From Flagellimonas sp. S3867 (GTDB lineage Bacteria > Bacteroidota > Bacteroidia > Flavobacteriales > Flavobacteriaceae): a DNA stretch of 64,000 nucleotides. Positions 27,616-37,266 of this stretch are shown one piece after another (the first letter of the stretch is position 1; each line of letters opens with the position of its first letter). The notes beneath the pieces were generated by a model, which saw only the letters and a program-made list of their open reading frames with translations, had not been told where the DNA came from and made no database searches. The DNA lies in contig NZ_JACVMN010000001.1 in assembly GCF_014698935.1 (NCBI RefSeq), forward strand, positions 1,660,000 to 1,723,999. Direction: 5' to 3'. The position numbers and the translations under genes were made by a program.

Positions 27616-28890
27616 ATGACATTGGAACAACTTCATGCAATTTTCTTATTGCATCCCACAGTTTGTACAGATACCCGTAAAATAACTAAAGATTGCCTTT
27701 TCTTTGCCCTAAAAGGGCCTAATTTCAATGGGAATGAATTTGCGCAGCAAGCTTTGGAGAATGGCGCAGCCTACGCAATTGTGGACGAGGCCGAGCATAA
27801 AACCTCTGCTAATTGCATATTGGTCAAGGATGTTTTAGAAACCCTGCAAAACTTGGCAACTTTCCATAGGAATTATTGCAATGCCAGGATTATTTCCCTT
27901 ACCGGGAGCAATGGCAAGACCACAACCAAAGAATTGATATATGCAGTTCTTTCCAAAAAGTATAAAACTGTAGCGACACATGGCAATCTAAATAACCATA
28001 TTGGGGTACCTCTCACTTTGTTGTCCATAAAGCCTGATACTGAATTGGCCATTGTGGAAATGGGGGCCAATCATAAAGGAGAAATCGCTTTTTTGTGCGA
28101 TATCGCGCAACCTGATTTTGGGTATATCACAAACTTCGGAAAAGCGCATTTAGAAGGTTTTGGTGGAATTGAAGGTGTTATTGAAGGTAAAAGTGAGCTT
28201 TACCAGTATTTAATTCCCAACAAAAAGTATATTTTTTTAAATGCCGATGACCCCATTCAACTTGAAAAACTAGCTTCCTACATCAAGAAAATTGGATTTA
28301 GTATCAATAATCCTGAATACTTCAATATAAAACTGATGGGTGCAGATCCTTTTGTGGTCATTGAAGTTGAGGACTCCAAAATTTCCACCCAACTCATAGG
28401 TGGTTACAATTTTCCAAACTGCTGTGCTGCCATCACCATGGGAAAGTATTTCAACGTCCCTTTGGAAGAAATTAAGTCCGCTCTGGAATATTACATTCCC
28501 GCGAACAATCGTTCCCAAATCATCGAGAAAAAAGGTTTTAAAATCATTTTGGATGCGTACAATGCCAATCCCAGTAGCATGAAAGTTGCTTTGGATAATT
28601 TCAAAAACATGCGGGGAGCTAAAAAAGCACTGATTTTAGGCGACATGTTCGAACTTGGAACGGAAGCACAAGTCGAACACCAAGCCATTGCTGATTTAGC
28701 ACATGATCTTGGTTTTTCAACAGTGTTTCTTGTGGGTGGGAATTTTTATAAGACACAAAGCACATTCAAAAAATTTGAGTCTTTTACCGATTTGAAAAAA
28801 CACCTTGAAAGCAATCCCCTTCCTAATAGCTCTCTTCTTATAAAAGGCTCTAGGGGAATGGCTCTAGAAAGGGTTTTGGAGTTTCTATAA
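27616..28890 (+). CDS. murF: UDP-N-acetylmuramoyl-tripeptide--D-alanyl-D-alanine ligase
   Basis: The 424-residue Mur ligase adds D-Ala-D-Ala to the peptidoglycan precursor. The start is the ATG of MTLEQLHAIFLLHPTVCTDT; an earlier in-frame TTG lies inside the gldJ terminator hairpin and is rejected. The N-terminal TDTRKITKDCLFFALKGPNF fold binds UDP-MurNAc, the ATP loop is SLTGSNGKTTTKELI, and NHIGVPLTLL and EMGANHKGEI follow. The C-terminal ligase domain includes ILDAYNANPSSMKVAL. It stands apart from the main division/cell-wall cluster. Confidence 0.94.
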   Translation: MTLEQLHAIFLLHPTVCTDTRKITKDCLFFALKGPNFNGNEFAQQALENGAAYAIVDEAEHKTSANCILVKDVLETLQNLATFHRNYCNARIISLTGSNGKTTTKELIYAVLSKKYKTVATHGNLNNHIGVPLTLLSIKPDTELAIVEMGANHKGEIAFLCDIAQPDFGYITNFGKAHLEGFGGIEGVIEGKSELYQYLIPNKKYIFLNADDPIQLEKLASYIKKIGFSINNPEYFNIKLMGADPFVVIEVEDSKISTQLIGGYNFPNCCAAITMGKYFNVPLEEIKSALEYYIPANNRSQIIEKKGFKIILDAYNANPSSMKVALDNFKNMRGAKKALILGDMFELGTEAQVEHQAIADLAHDLGFSTVFLVGGNFYKTQSTFKKFESFTDLKKHLESNPLPNSSLLIKGSRGMALERVLEFL

Positions 28891-28974
28891 TCTAGCAGCA
28901 CTCTTAAAGAAAGCCTAATATTTAAATGGGAGAGTATTTTGTTCGACAAATTGGACAAAAAATGTTTCCATGCT

Positions 28975-29346
28975 ATGAAGAGAAATATGATTGTTTTTGA
29001 TGGAGAATGCAATTTATGTAATGGTGTTGTAGGTTGGTTGTTGAAGTTTGCCCCAAAAGATCTATTCCAAATGGTGGCCTTTCAATCGCCGTTGGGACAG
29101 GAACTACTTCATACTAACAACCTACCTACCCAACAATTGGAAACAGTTATTCTTTTTGATGAAGAGGGCCAACATACTCATTCCGATGGATTTCTTCGAA
29201 TTCTTTCGAAAATACCCAAATGGCAATTGATTGGAGCAATTCTTTCTTATGTTCCCAAAGTCATACGGGACAACATCTACTTTTTAGCTGCAAAAAACAG
29301 GGTGAAATGGTTTGGGAAATCCCAAACTTGTGCAGTAAGTCTTTAG
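28975..29346 (+). CDS. DCC family thiol-disulfide oxidoreductase (DUF393)
   Basis: This 123-residue protein has the DxxCxxC motif in IVFDGECNLCNGVVGWL that names the DCC family. Conserved downstream features include VAFQSPLG and the C-terminal IRDNIYFLAAKNRVKWFGKS. Members are predicted thioredoxin-fold oxidoreductases; the physiological role is not settled. The start chosen is MKRNMIVFDGE; a TTG 12 codons earlier is possible but lies outside the conserved domain. Confidence 0.82.
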   Translation: MKRNMIVFDGECNLCNGVVGWLLKFAPKDLFQMVAFQSPLGQELLHTNNLPTQQLETVILFDEEGQHTHSDGFLRILSKIPKWQLIGAILSYVPKVIRDNIYFLAAKNRVKWFGKSQTCAVSL

Positions 29347-29356
29347 AAGAAAATTG

Positions 29357-29431
29357 TGGGATATACTGGATTCGAACCAGTGACCTCTGCCCTGTCAAGG
29401 CAGCGCTCTAAACCAACTGAGCTAATATCCC
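29357..29431 (-). tRNA. tRNA-Val (anticodon GAC)
   Basis: On the minus strand the acceptor arms GGGATAT and ATATCCC pair perfectly. The D-arm GCTC..GAGC, anticodon stem CTGCC/GGCAG with loop TTGACAG, and T-arm ACTGG-TTCGAAT-CCAGT are complete. The anticodon GAC reads GUC (and GUU by wobble). The 3' CCA is not encoded. Confidence 0.95.
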
Positions 29432-29461
29432 TTAAATATGGTGTGCAATATCGTAAAATTG

Positions 29462-29866
29462 TTACCAATCTCCATATTCTGCAGAGTTCTTTTGTGTCTC
29501 GTGCAGGGTAATATGCAGTAAATGTGTTTTGTTCAATTTAGGCTTCAAAATATCATAAATAACCTTTACGAAATATTCAGTTGTTGGATATACCTCAGCA
29601 AACTCAATACAATCCAAATTCAGGTTTTTATGATCAAACCTTTCTTCAACTTCGTCATGGACAAGCTTTCCTAACACCGCCAAATCCATAACAAAGCCAG
29701 TAGAAGGGTCCACTTCTCCCCTAATCCTAACTTCTAAATCAAAATTATGTCCATGCGTATTATTGCACTTGCCAAAGGTCTCAACGTTTTTTTCATTGCT
29801 CCAATTGGGATTATGCAATCTATGCGCTGCATTAAAATGGGCTTTTCTACAAATTGTGGCTATCAT
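29462..29866 (-). CDS. queD: 6-carboxytetrahydropterin synthase / 6-pyruvoyltetrahydropterin synthase family
   Basis: The 134-residue T-fold enzyme has the zinc histidines in AHFNAAHRLHN and THGHNFDLEV, and the catalytic cysteine in KCNNTHGHNF. FVMDLAVLGKLVHDEV and FDHKNLNLD are conserved family motifs, and the C-terminal LHITLHETQKNSAEY carries the pterin-anchoring Glu. The most likely role is the second step of queuosine (preQ0) synthesis. Other que genes are not nearby, so the family name is firmer than the symbol. Confidence 0.85.
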   Translation of the reverse strand: MIATICRKAHFNAAHRLHNPNWSNEKNVETFGKCNNTHGHNFDLEVRIRGEVDPSTGFVMDLAVLGKLVHDEVEERFDHKNLNLDCIEFAEVYPTTEYFVKVIYDILKPKLNKTHLLHITLHETQKNSAEYGDW

Positions 29867-29950
29867 TCAGCACTTAATTTGTGCAAAGATACTTCTTAAG
29901 GGAGAATCCCACTAAAATATAAGGCTGATATATATTCATACAAATGTATA

Positions 29951-29979
29951 AAAAAAGCCATCCTAAAAAGGATGGCTTT
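29951..29979 (-). terminator. rho-independent terminator of the SusC/SusD operon
   Basis: An 11-bp perfect stem AAAGCCATCCT/AGGATGGCTTT with loop TTTT on the minus strand is followed by TTTATAC. It sits about 35 bases beyond the last gene of the operon. Confidence 0.85.
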
Positions 29980-30014
29980 CTGGTCATAAAGACCACACTT
30001 TTTGAACTTGACGG

Positions 30015-31049
30015 TTATTGCTTAGAAAGTTCAAAAGGGTGTGCGTTTCCGGAAAATGCATCAAAATCCATTACAAGTACGATATTACCCGTACAGGTAA
30101 ATACAAATCCAGTTGCGGATCCCCAATTATCTGTTGCAAAAGCTCCAGCTGCAGCATCAAAAGCTATGGCGGTCTCACCTAATGAAACTGCTCCTGTGGT
30201 TGGATTTATATCCAAAACCAGGTCCTCTGAGCCTACAGCAGGCCATTCCCCATCAAGAATTGTAATCTGATTTGCCCCAGGTCCGGCAACAACTTCACGG
30301 ACAAAGTCAGTCTCTCCGAAGAATCCTGCAAATCCAAGATTTGTTACATCATAAGTACCGGGTAGTGCGCTAAAATCAACACTAGGACAAAGTATAACAA
30401 AACTAAACTCAAAGGCTTGTCTGTATCCAGCTTCATCAAGCAAGTCATCAGTGGTGCTTTGTCCGCTGGCAAGGAAAGAACTTCCATCCGAAGTTGTGTA
30501 AACAACATCATTTGGACCTACTGCAACAGGGTCATCATCCTCATCTAAAAAAGTTCCATCAGGTTGAGGAAAAACTTCCACACCACCTAGCCTATCAGCT
30601 CCTCCATAAACCGCACCATCAGTTGTAGTTACTGTGGCGGTAAAGAAGAAGTTATCTCCAAAGCCGAGATCAGCTACTGTAACACCTAGTAAACTTGCAA
30701 TTTCCTCTGCATTAAAGGAGAAGCTAGCAGGAAAGCTAGTTACTTGCTCAACTTGAACAGTATCGGTTCTAACTCCGCCCAAATCAGCATATAATCTAAG
30801 GTCATACATGGTGGCCGTATTATTTGCATCTTCAACGGAAAAAGAATACGATAACTCATCTATTGCGTTGACCCCAACCGCTCCCGGTGGATTCTGATCA
30901 GCAAATCTTACAAACCCACCAGTGACGAGAAAATCATTGAGCTGGTTCTTGTCATCATCCTCACATGAAGTAAGGATAGCACTGGCCATTATCAGCGCAG
31001 CCATGAAGGCAATATTTATTTTTGAATAGATTTTATTGTGTATTTTCAT
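30015..31049 (-). CDS. surface lipoprotein of a SusC/SusD operon, function unknown
   Basis: The 344-residue protein has a lipoprotein signal ending MASAILTSCEDDDKNQ, with acidic residues after the lipidated cysteine that suit export to the cell surface in Bacteroidota. The body is strongly acidic and beta-rich, with a first domain ending near DRLGGVEVFPQ and a second from FEFSFVILCPSVDFSALPGT to the end. I do not recognise a catalytic motif. It is the third gene after susC and susD, spaced 17 bp from susD, and probably helps bind the transported ligand. Confidence 0.7.
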   Translation of the reverse strand: MKIHNKIYSKINIAFMAALIMASAILTSCEDDDKNQLNDFLVTGGFVRFADQNPPGAVGVNAIDELSYSFSVEDANNTATMYDLRLYADLGGVRTDTVQVEQVTSFPASFSFNAEEIASLLGVTVADLGFGDNFFFTATVTTTDGAVYGGADRLGGVEVFPQPDGTFLDEDDDPVAVGPNDVVYTTSDGSSFLASGQSTTDDLLDEAGYRQAFEFSFVILCPSVDFSALPGTYDVTNLGFAGFFGETDFVREVVAGPGANQITILDGEWPAVGSEDLVLDINPTTGAVSLGETAIAFDAAAGAFATDNWGSATGFVFTCTGNIVLVMDFDAFSGNAHPFELSKQ

Positions 31050-31066
31050 TTTTATTGCTTTTAGAG

Positions 31067-32680
31067 TTAATCCAATACTGCAGGATTTGTATCCCAGAAT
31101 GTTTTCACTGAAATCTCCTTTTGACTAATATTGGAGTTGGTATTCACAACAGTTGCCGGATAAAGGAATGTTCTTGGAAACGCCCCTGATGTTCCCACAT
31201 GATCGGAAAGGTCACTAGGTAATCCTGTTCTTCTATAATTATTATATGCTTCGAGTCCATTACCCCATAGGGCGATGTAATACTCTTTCATAATAACATC
31301 CAACCTAGCTGTATCATCAGCGGCAGCATCATATTGCCCTAATACAAAAGTGACATAGTCATCTACATCAGTACTGGTAGCAGCAAATGCTGGCGCTACT
31401 TGTCCTGGGATGAAGTTCAACACTTTATCCATTGATTCTCTAACTCCTTCTTCCAATAAGGTTCTTGGGTTTCCGGTAGTTCCTGACATCAATGCAGACT
31501 CTGCTTGCATGAATTTAACATAAGAGGAAAGCAAGAAAGGGAAAATACCTGCTCCGCCACCTCCGGCATTTACCGCAACTGATGTAAAGGTATCTGCATC
31601 AAAAGCACCACCAATAGGATACAATCCATACGTTGATCTCTTTAATCCGTCCGGTGGAACACCATCATCATCGCCATGATCTCGTGTCCAATAGAAATCA
31701 CCTAGGTGGCAAAAGTTAACTACAGTGTTATCCTCGCATGGCAAATCATCACCTGAAGGGGTTGCGTTTACTTGTCTGTAGAAATAATATCTCAATCTAG
31801 GGTCTTCAAAACCTTTGTCTGCCTTTAACAAGTTTACATAATAGCTAACCAAGTAGTCGTCCGCTCCATCAGCATCATAAATAAGTGCATAATATGGATG
31901 TCTACTTTCACCTGTTGTACTAGCCGTTGTTGAATATTTAAACTCAAAATCATCAGCCGCGGAAGTAATCAGCCCAGAATTGATCAGGCTATTGATTTCA
32001 CCGCTAAAGTCTCCCACTAACCGCATTTGCAAATACATTTTAAACTTCAGCGTATTGGCCATCCTTGTCCATTGCGCCTTGTTCCCTCCATAAAAAAGGT
32101 CATTGGGCATTACAGAACCTGGTGCGTTAATTGAGGCAACTCCTTCGTCTATAACGGTAAGCATTGCATTATAGATAGATTGACCGTCCTCAACATTTGG
32201 ATTGGCATTGTCATTACCTTGTAGTGCCTCTGTAAAAGGAACATCTCCAAATACATCAACCAAAGTCACAAAAATGTATGCCTGAATCAATTTGGCCACA
32301 CCAATAAACCCTTCCAATTCTCTTTCTTCTGCAAGCGGAATTAGAACATTGATATCTTGGAGTGATTCTCTGTACAAATCTGTCCAAAGATCATCCAGAT
32401 TACCTGAACTTAACGAAAATGGTCCTACATACGCACCAAACAAGTGCTGCATTCTTACAAACTCCGACGCACGAACGTTTATACCATCTTCATTGTCTTC
32501 GTTGTATGCAATTGCGTTTACAAATCGTAACTGCACATTGTTCAACAATAACTCTGGGTCAGCACTGGAAGGCGTTAACTCACTTGGGTCATTAAGCTGG
32601 TTCAAATCAACTGTCTCACAGCTTATACCGAGCATCAGCACTAATATGCCAATGATACTTATTTTATTATATTTCTTCAT
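31067..32680 (-). CDS. SusD/RagB family nutrient-binding outer membrane lipoprotein
   Basis: This 537-residue protein has a lipoprotein signal (MKKYNKISIIGILVLMLGIS then Cys21). The N-terminal SSADPELLLNNVQLRFVNAI and the TPR-like helices (RMANTLKFKMYLQMRLVGDF; SSYVKFMQAESALMSG) and C-terminal YYIALWGNGLEAYNNYRRTG identify the SusD-like type 2 family. It forms the lid of the SusC channel encoded just upstream, 26 bp away. The ligand is not predictable; no glycoside hydrolase or peptidase gene is linked. Confidence 0.93.
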   Translation of the reverse strand: MKKYNKISIIGILVLMLGISCETVDLNQLNDPSELTPSSADPELLLNNVQLRFVNAIAYNEDNEDGINVRASEFVRMQHLFGAYVGPFSLSSGNLDDLWTDLYRESLQDINVLIPLAEERELEGFIGVAKLIQAYIFVTLVDVFGDVPFTEALQGNDNANPNVEDGQSIYNAMLTVIDEGVASINAPGSVMPNDLFYGGNKAQWTRMANTLKFKMYLQMRLVGDFSGEINSLINSGLITSAADDFEFKYSTTASTTGESRHPYYALIYDADGADDYLVSYYVNLLKADKGFEDPRLRYYFYRQVNATPSGDDLPCEDNTVVNFCHLGDFYWTRDHGDDDGVPPDGLKRSTYGLYPIGGAFDADTFTSVAVNAGGGGAGIFPFLLSSYVKFMQAESALMSGTTGNPRTLLEEGVRESMDKVLNFIPGQVAPAFAATSTDVDDYVTFVLGQYDAAADDTARLDVIMKEYYIALWGNGLEAYNNYRRTGLPSDLSDHVGTSGAFPRTFLYPATVVNTNSNISQKEISVKTFWDTNPAVLD

Positions 32681-32706
32681 TGTCCTATTTTTTTCTTTTC
32701 CACTTA

Positions 32707-35700
32707 TTAGAATGATGCCTTGATACTAAATCCATATTTCCTGGAAGTAGGGGTTGTTTGAAGATCAAGTCCCAAACCGTTACCAACACCTGTACTGATC
32801 ACTTCTGGATCAAAATTGGTTCCAGAGGGAACGTTAGGAGCCCAATACCACATATTCTGCCCTAGCAATGTGAACGAGAGTGATCCAAATGGCGTTTTCT
32901 CTAAAAGTTTTCTTGGCAGGGCATAGCTCAACGATACTTCTCTAAGTCTTACTACTGATCCATCATAAATGGTCTGTCCGCTGGGGTCAACAAAGTTCAA
33001 GAAGTAAATTTCGTTCGCTCCTTGTTGAATGGTGTTGGGAATTGCATTTCCTGAACCATCAAGCAATACTTGACCGGTATTTGGATCAGCAAGCACACCA
33101 GGTACGATTACAGAACCTTCTCTATTTTGAGTATCTGTAGTTACACCTCTACGTATAAGGTTTCCTATTGTGTTGGAACTAAAGTCTCCTCCATGTGTGT
33201 ATTCTACTTGGGCCGCTAAGCTCAATCCTTTATAAGAGAATGTATTGCTTGTCACCAATCTCCAATCGGGATTTGGATCACCAATAACTTCGTTATCCAA
33301 CCCTAATGCATCACTATCTATGATGTTACCATCTTGTGGGTTTATCAACAAATTGCCTTGATCATCCCTTACTGCGAAGCTTCCTCGAAGAACACCCAAT
33401 GGCTGCCCCTCTATAGCATAGTTTCCTAAGTTGGAGAATCCAGCGATAAATACATCGTCTCCGCCAGGTAGGTCTATAACCTCGTTCTGATCGGCGGTAA
33501 AGTTAATATTAGAGCTCCACTGGAATCCATCGCTGTTTTTGAATGGATTGAAACCTAAATCCACCTCAATACCTTTTGTGTCGATTTGACCAGCGTTAAT
33601 TGTAGTTCTATCAAATCCTGTTGATGGATCCAATATCTTTCCAAGAATTTGGTCTTTGGAATCTCTTTTATATACGCTAACCTCAAGGTTTATTCTGCTG
33701 TCCCAAAGGTTTGCTTCGACACCTGCTTCAAACTCTCTGTGCAATTCAGGTTTCAGGTCAGGGTTAGGAAAGACATCCAAACCAGAACCTAAACCTCCAC
33801 TGGAATTCACATTGATCAACGATCCACTACGCGTAGTGAATTGGGCCGTACCCAATGCCAATGTTGGCCTTGTGTTGTATGGACCAGGGAAACCTGCCGA
33901 AGTACCATATCCAAATCTGAATTTAAGGAAGTTCAAGAAGTTACCCTTTATATCTGGAATCGCCGATGTTGGTACAAAGGATAGCGATGCACTAGGATAG
34001 AACAACGATCTATTTTCTCGTTCAACGGTAGAAGACCAGTCGTTCCTTCCTGCCAGAGTAAGATAAACAAAGTTGGAATAGTCAAAACCTATGGATCCAT
34101 ATAGACCGAGTGTATTAACCGTTTGCTTAAAGTCAAGGTTTGAACCTAAAGGATCAGCATTACTTTGTGTAGCAAAGTTGGTATGATCAATAAAGTCAAA
34201 TACTACTTGACCTGTACTTACCTGACCGAACTTTTCAAAAGTTTCAGAGTTGGAATTAAAACCAACTGTTCCGGTAAATCCAAGTTTTTCGGTTAGTTGA
34301 ACACTATTAATGTTCAAAATCAAACTATGATCCCAGATGGTATTGACACCGGAGGTTGTTTTTAAGAAACCTTGTTGAGACAATAAACTTGAAACACCAC
34401 CTTTGTTCACATAAAATTGCTGATTCTCAGTGAACGTATCCAAACCTACCCTATACGTAAGGGCAACCTTGTCGCTGAAGTCATAACTTGAGCTTATTGA
34501 ATTATAAAAACGATTGGTCTTGATCTGCTCTTGCGAGTTGGCAGCCAACCATCTTGGGTTTTCTTGATCCGCGCGATAGTATACATTAGATCCATCAATC
34601 GGATTTTGAAATGGAAGTCCATTTAAATCCAAGTTTCTCGGGATAAACATTGTTCTAAAGAAAATTGAAAAATTCCCTGTACCATTACTGGCAGAAACTG
34701 GAGGTGTTGTAAAATTACTGGTGGAATAGTTGAATGATCCATTAATCCTGAACTTATTGCTCAGTTTTACAGAACCACCTAATCCAAAGTTGGTTCTATT
34801 AATGTTGTTACCGACAACAAATCCATCTTCATCAGTATGTCCAAAGTTCACGTTATACGCTATATCTTCAGAGCTTTTGGATGCATTAATAGAAGTTGTT
34901 CTACCCAACCCTTTTCTAAAAAAGTTGCGCACATTGTTTCTAAATGCTCTATACGGCACATTGACGCCTTGGAATTCGGGGAAAGGTTCTGCGAACTGTG
35001 CTTGATTGTAATGGTGCCTTACTGTGGCCCCACTATCAAATCTTCCTCCCCAGTTACCCACGAATCCAACGTTGATAGAATTATCACCACCTTGACCGTA
35101 AATGTTTTGGTAATCTGGCAAACTTGCTATTTCGTTAACAAATACAGATTGATTAACACTTACTTCGAATCCTTTGTTTACTAATTCGGATCCTCCTGTT
35201 TTGGTAGTTATTAAAATAACCCCATTTCTACCTTGGTTACCATAAAGTACCGTGGCACTCAAACCTTTAAGAATACTGATATCCTCAATATTGTTTGGGT
35301 CAAGGTCTAAAAACCTACTTGATGCAGAGACGGAACCATTTCCTGTGGTAACGTTACTTTCTGCGTTTGTGTCTGTGTTAAAAGGAACACCATTAACAAC
35401 GAACAAAGGTTGGTTGTTACCTGTAATGGAAACATTTCCACGAATTCTGATGTTTGTACCACTACCGGCCAAACCACCAGTTCCCACAACGTTAACACCT
35501 GCAGCCTTACCGCTCAATACTCTGGCAATATCCGCTTCTGGTCGATTTTCAACCTTATCGGAGCCTAAATTGGTCACCGCATATCCCAAGGCTTTCTTTT
35601 CCCTTCGGATACCTTGTGCTGTAACAACAACCTCTTCAAGAGCTTGAGCATCTTCTTCCATTTGAACGTTGATTAGGTTTGCAGCGTCTACCACCCTTCT

Positions 35701-35940
35701 TGCCGTTCGTTGACCAAGATAGGTGAAGAGCAGTGCTTGTCCTTCACTTGCTGAAATGGAATAGTTTCCATCAAAATCGGTTTGGGTCCCGTTAGTAGTG
35801 CCCTCAACAATAATGTTGACCCCGGGCAATGGTACGCCCGTATGGTCAATAACCGTACCCGTAATTGTTTTTTCTTGGGACAGTACTGTCGTTGTACACA
35901 ACAGTAGGGCTAGAATCCCAAACAGTTTCAATACTTTCAT
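32707..35940 (-). CDS. SusC/RagA family TonB-linked outer membrane protein
   Basis: The 1077-residue transporter has a signal peptide (MKVLKLFGILALLLCTTTVLS), then a carboxypeptidase-regulatory-like domain (TGTVIDHTGVPLPGVNIIVE, about residues 25-100). A TonB box region (LEEVVVTAQG) and a plug domain (RVLSGKAAGVNVVGTGG; TNIRIRGN) follow, then a 22-strand barrel ending in RKYGFSIKASF. It imports a ligand captured by the SusD partner, driven by TonB. A 516-bp untranslated region separates it from an AraC-type gene in the same orientation. Confidence 0.95.
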   Translation of the reverse strand: MKVLKLFGILALLLCTTTVLSQEKTITGTVIDHTGVPLPGVNIIVEGTTNGTQTDFDGNYSISASEGQALLFTYLGQRTARRVVDAANLINVQMEEDAQALEEVVVTAQGIRREKKALGYAVTNLGSDKVENRPEADIARVLSGKAAGVNVVGTGGLAGSGTNIRIRGNVSITGNNQPLFVVNGVPFNTDTNAESNVTTGNGSVSASSRFLDLDPNNIEDISILKGLSATVLYGNQGRNGVILITTKTGGSELVNKGFEVSVNQSVFVNEIASLPDYQNIYGQGGDNSINVGFVGNWGGRFDSGATVRHHYNQAQFAEPFPEFQGVNVPYRAFRNNVRNFFRKGLGRTTSINASKSSEDIAYNVNFGHTDEDGFVVGNNINRTNFGLGGSVKLSNKFRINGSFNYSTSNFTTPPVSASNGTGNFSIFFRTMFIPRNLDLNGLPFQNPIDGSNVYYRADQENPRWLAANSQEQIKTNRFYNSISSSYDFSDKVALTYRVGLDTFTENQQFYVNKGGVSSLLSQQGFLKTTSGVNTIWDHSLILNINSVQLTEKLGFTGTVGFNSNSETFEKFGQVSTGQVVFDFIDHTNFATQSNADPLGSNLDFKQTVNTLGLYGSIGFDYSNFVYLTLAGRNDWSSTVERENRSLFYPSASLSFVPTSAIPDIKGNFLNFLKFRFGYGTSAGFPGPYNTRPTLALGTAQFTTRSGSLINVNSSGGLGSGLDVFPNPDLKPELHREFEAGVEANLWDSRINLEVSVYKRDSKDQILGKILDPSTGFDRTTINAGQIDTKGIEVDLGFNPFKNSDGFQWSSNINFTADQNEVIDLPGGDDVFIAGFSNLGNYAIEGQPLGVLRGSFAVRDDQGNLLINPQDGNIIDSDALGLDNEVIGDPNPDWRLVTSNTFSYKGLSLAAQVEYTHGGDFSSNTIGNLIRRGVTTDTQNREGSVIVPGVLADPNTGQVLLDGSGNAIPNTIQQGANEIYFLNFVDPSGQTIYDGSVVRLREVSLSYALPRKLLEKTPFGSLSFTLLGQNMWYWAPNVPSGTNFDPEVISTGVGNGLGLDLQTTPTSRKYGFSIKASF

Positions 35941-36456
35941 AGAATTAAAAGTTTTGTTAGTAATTAATGAGTTAGCGCAACTGAGAAAGGTAGGCGGGAG
36001 AAGTTGTTTTGATAGCTAATTCAAATAATACTCCCTAGTACGAAAACAAAACTTAATGGAAAGTCTCTATTATTAAGGTAGTAAGGCCTCTCACCGCCTT
36101 ACCTTTACAATTGCAACCACAAAAGAATTGCATGTTATACTACCATGGGTACTTTTAAAACGGGAAGAACCCTAAAAATAACAACCCCAAACGGGACGAA
36201 CTCTTTTTAACTTTTTATTAGCAATACAGAAAGACTTAAAAGGTTTCTTAAATTTTAACAGTTAATTGCACTGTATAAGGGGTTACAGGTGATTGAAGTG
36301 GAATCTACATAACTACTACAACACAAAAATAGATGAGTTTGTGATAAGATTGTTAAGATCATATTTTCACCAATCAATATGTAAAAAAGGATTGATTTCT
36401 ATATTAAAAAGAAGAAATTCAACGCGTTAGAAGGGAGAAGAAAATAGTGGTTAATT
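35941..36456. other. long leader/intergenic region upstream of susC
   Basis: This stretch has no credible gene. It contains a hairpin GTAAGGC/GCCTTAC with an eight-base loop at 36081-36102, not followed by a T-run on either strand, and a CAAAAATA sequence at 36324-36331 (TATTTTTG on the minus strand) that fits a -7 box but lacks a well-placed -33 partner. If that box is used, susC would have a leader of more than 350 bases. Confidence 0.4.
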
Positions 36457-36999
36457 CTAGGAAGCGTGCAAGGTAAAACTCCTAAAATCATTAGGGCTTA
36501 GGCCTGTTTCTTTTTTAAATGCCCCGTAGAAACTGGTCTTGCTATTAAAACCAACTTCATACATGATAGCCTTAACACTCAAAAAGGGTTGGGATAACAG
36601 CAAATCCTTTGCTTCTGTAATCCTATATTGGTTAAGCAAAGCATAAAAGTTTTTTGACATGTATTCATTTAAAACTTGTGAAACCTTGTACCTATCCCTC
36701 CCAATGTGTTTTGCAAGATCACCTAAACCGACCGCATTATTTTTATACAGTTTATTGTATTCAAAGGCTGTTTTAATTTCATTTGTTATTTCAACCGCCT
36801 CTTTTAGTGTTAGTCCAGACTTTTCATATTTGGCAGAATTCACACCATCATAGATGCTATGATCTGTTAAAACATGTCCTGAAGAAAAAAGATATTGAAT
36901 AAGTCTTTTCATAGCAGTTAGATTGTTAACCACTATCATAGTTAATACAAAACACCAATAATCAGGTTCTAGCCGATAAGGATTAACGTAAACTATCAT
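36457..36999 (-). CDS. short AraC-family transcriptional regulator
   Basis: The longest reading is 180 residues; an internal Met at MKRLIQYLFSSG would give about 151. The C-terminal 110 residues are an AraC double helix-turn-helix: VGLGDLAKHIGRDRYKVSQV, then ITEAKDLLLSQPFLSVKAIM followed by YEVGFNSKTSFYGAFKKETG. The part before it (YDGVNSAKYEKSGLTLKEAV) resembles the linker seen in Bacteroidota AraC proteins that carry a multi-helix membrane sensor, but that sensor is missing: an in-frame stop lies about 16 codons upstream. It may be a truncated regulator or a naturally short one, and may control susCD. Confidence 0.7.
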   Translation of the reverse strand: MIVYVNPYRLEPDYWCFVLTMIVVNNLTAMKRLIQYLFSSGHVLTDHSIYDGVNSAKYEKSGLTLKEAVEITNEIKTAFEYNKLYKNNAVGLGDLAKHIGRDRYKVSQVLNEYMSKNFYALLNQYRITEAKDLLLSQPFLSVKAIMYEVGFNSKTSFYGAFKKETGLSPNDFRSFTLHAS

Positions 37000-37232
37000 C
37001 GGGATTGGTTTACTCTTAGGTATAACTATATAGATACTATCCTGTTAAAAAAGGATAAGCCATTATCAAGCAAGTTGTTGAATTTGCATATACCACAATG
37101 GCCACACAGAACATAATCAAAGAAAGACAATCTATCAGGCACTTCAGCGCATTTGATGTCAAATAAACCGAGGCAACTATTTAAACTTAATTTCCCCTGT
37201 AACGAGTAGAAATCATCAAAAAGTACTAAAAC

Positions 37233-37260
37233 AAAAAACCTCAGCAATTGCTGAGGTTTT
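37233..37260 (-). terminator. rho-independent terminator after tRNA-Val(TAC)
   Basis: The palindrome AACCTCAGCAATTGCTGAGGTT is followed on the minus strand by TTTTGTTTTAG. It begins six bases beyond the 3' end of the tRNA gene. Confidence 0.85.
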
Positions 37261-37266
37261 ATTCTG

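Noticed and set aside
37026..37247. 73-codon minus-strand open frame between the AraC gene and tRNA-Val
   Set aside because: It begins inside the tRNA terminator hairpin, lacks any recognised motif and does not continue the AraC reading frame.
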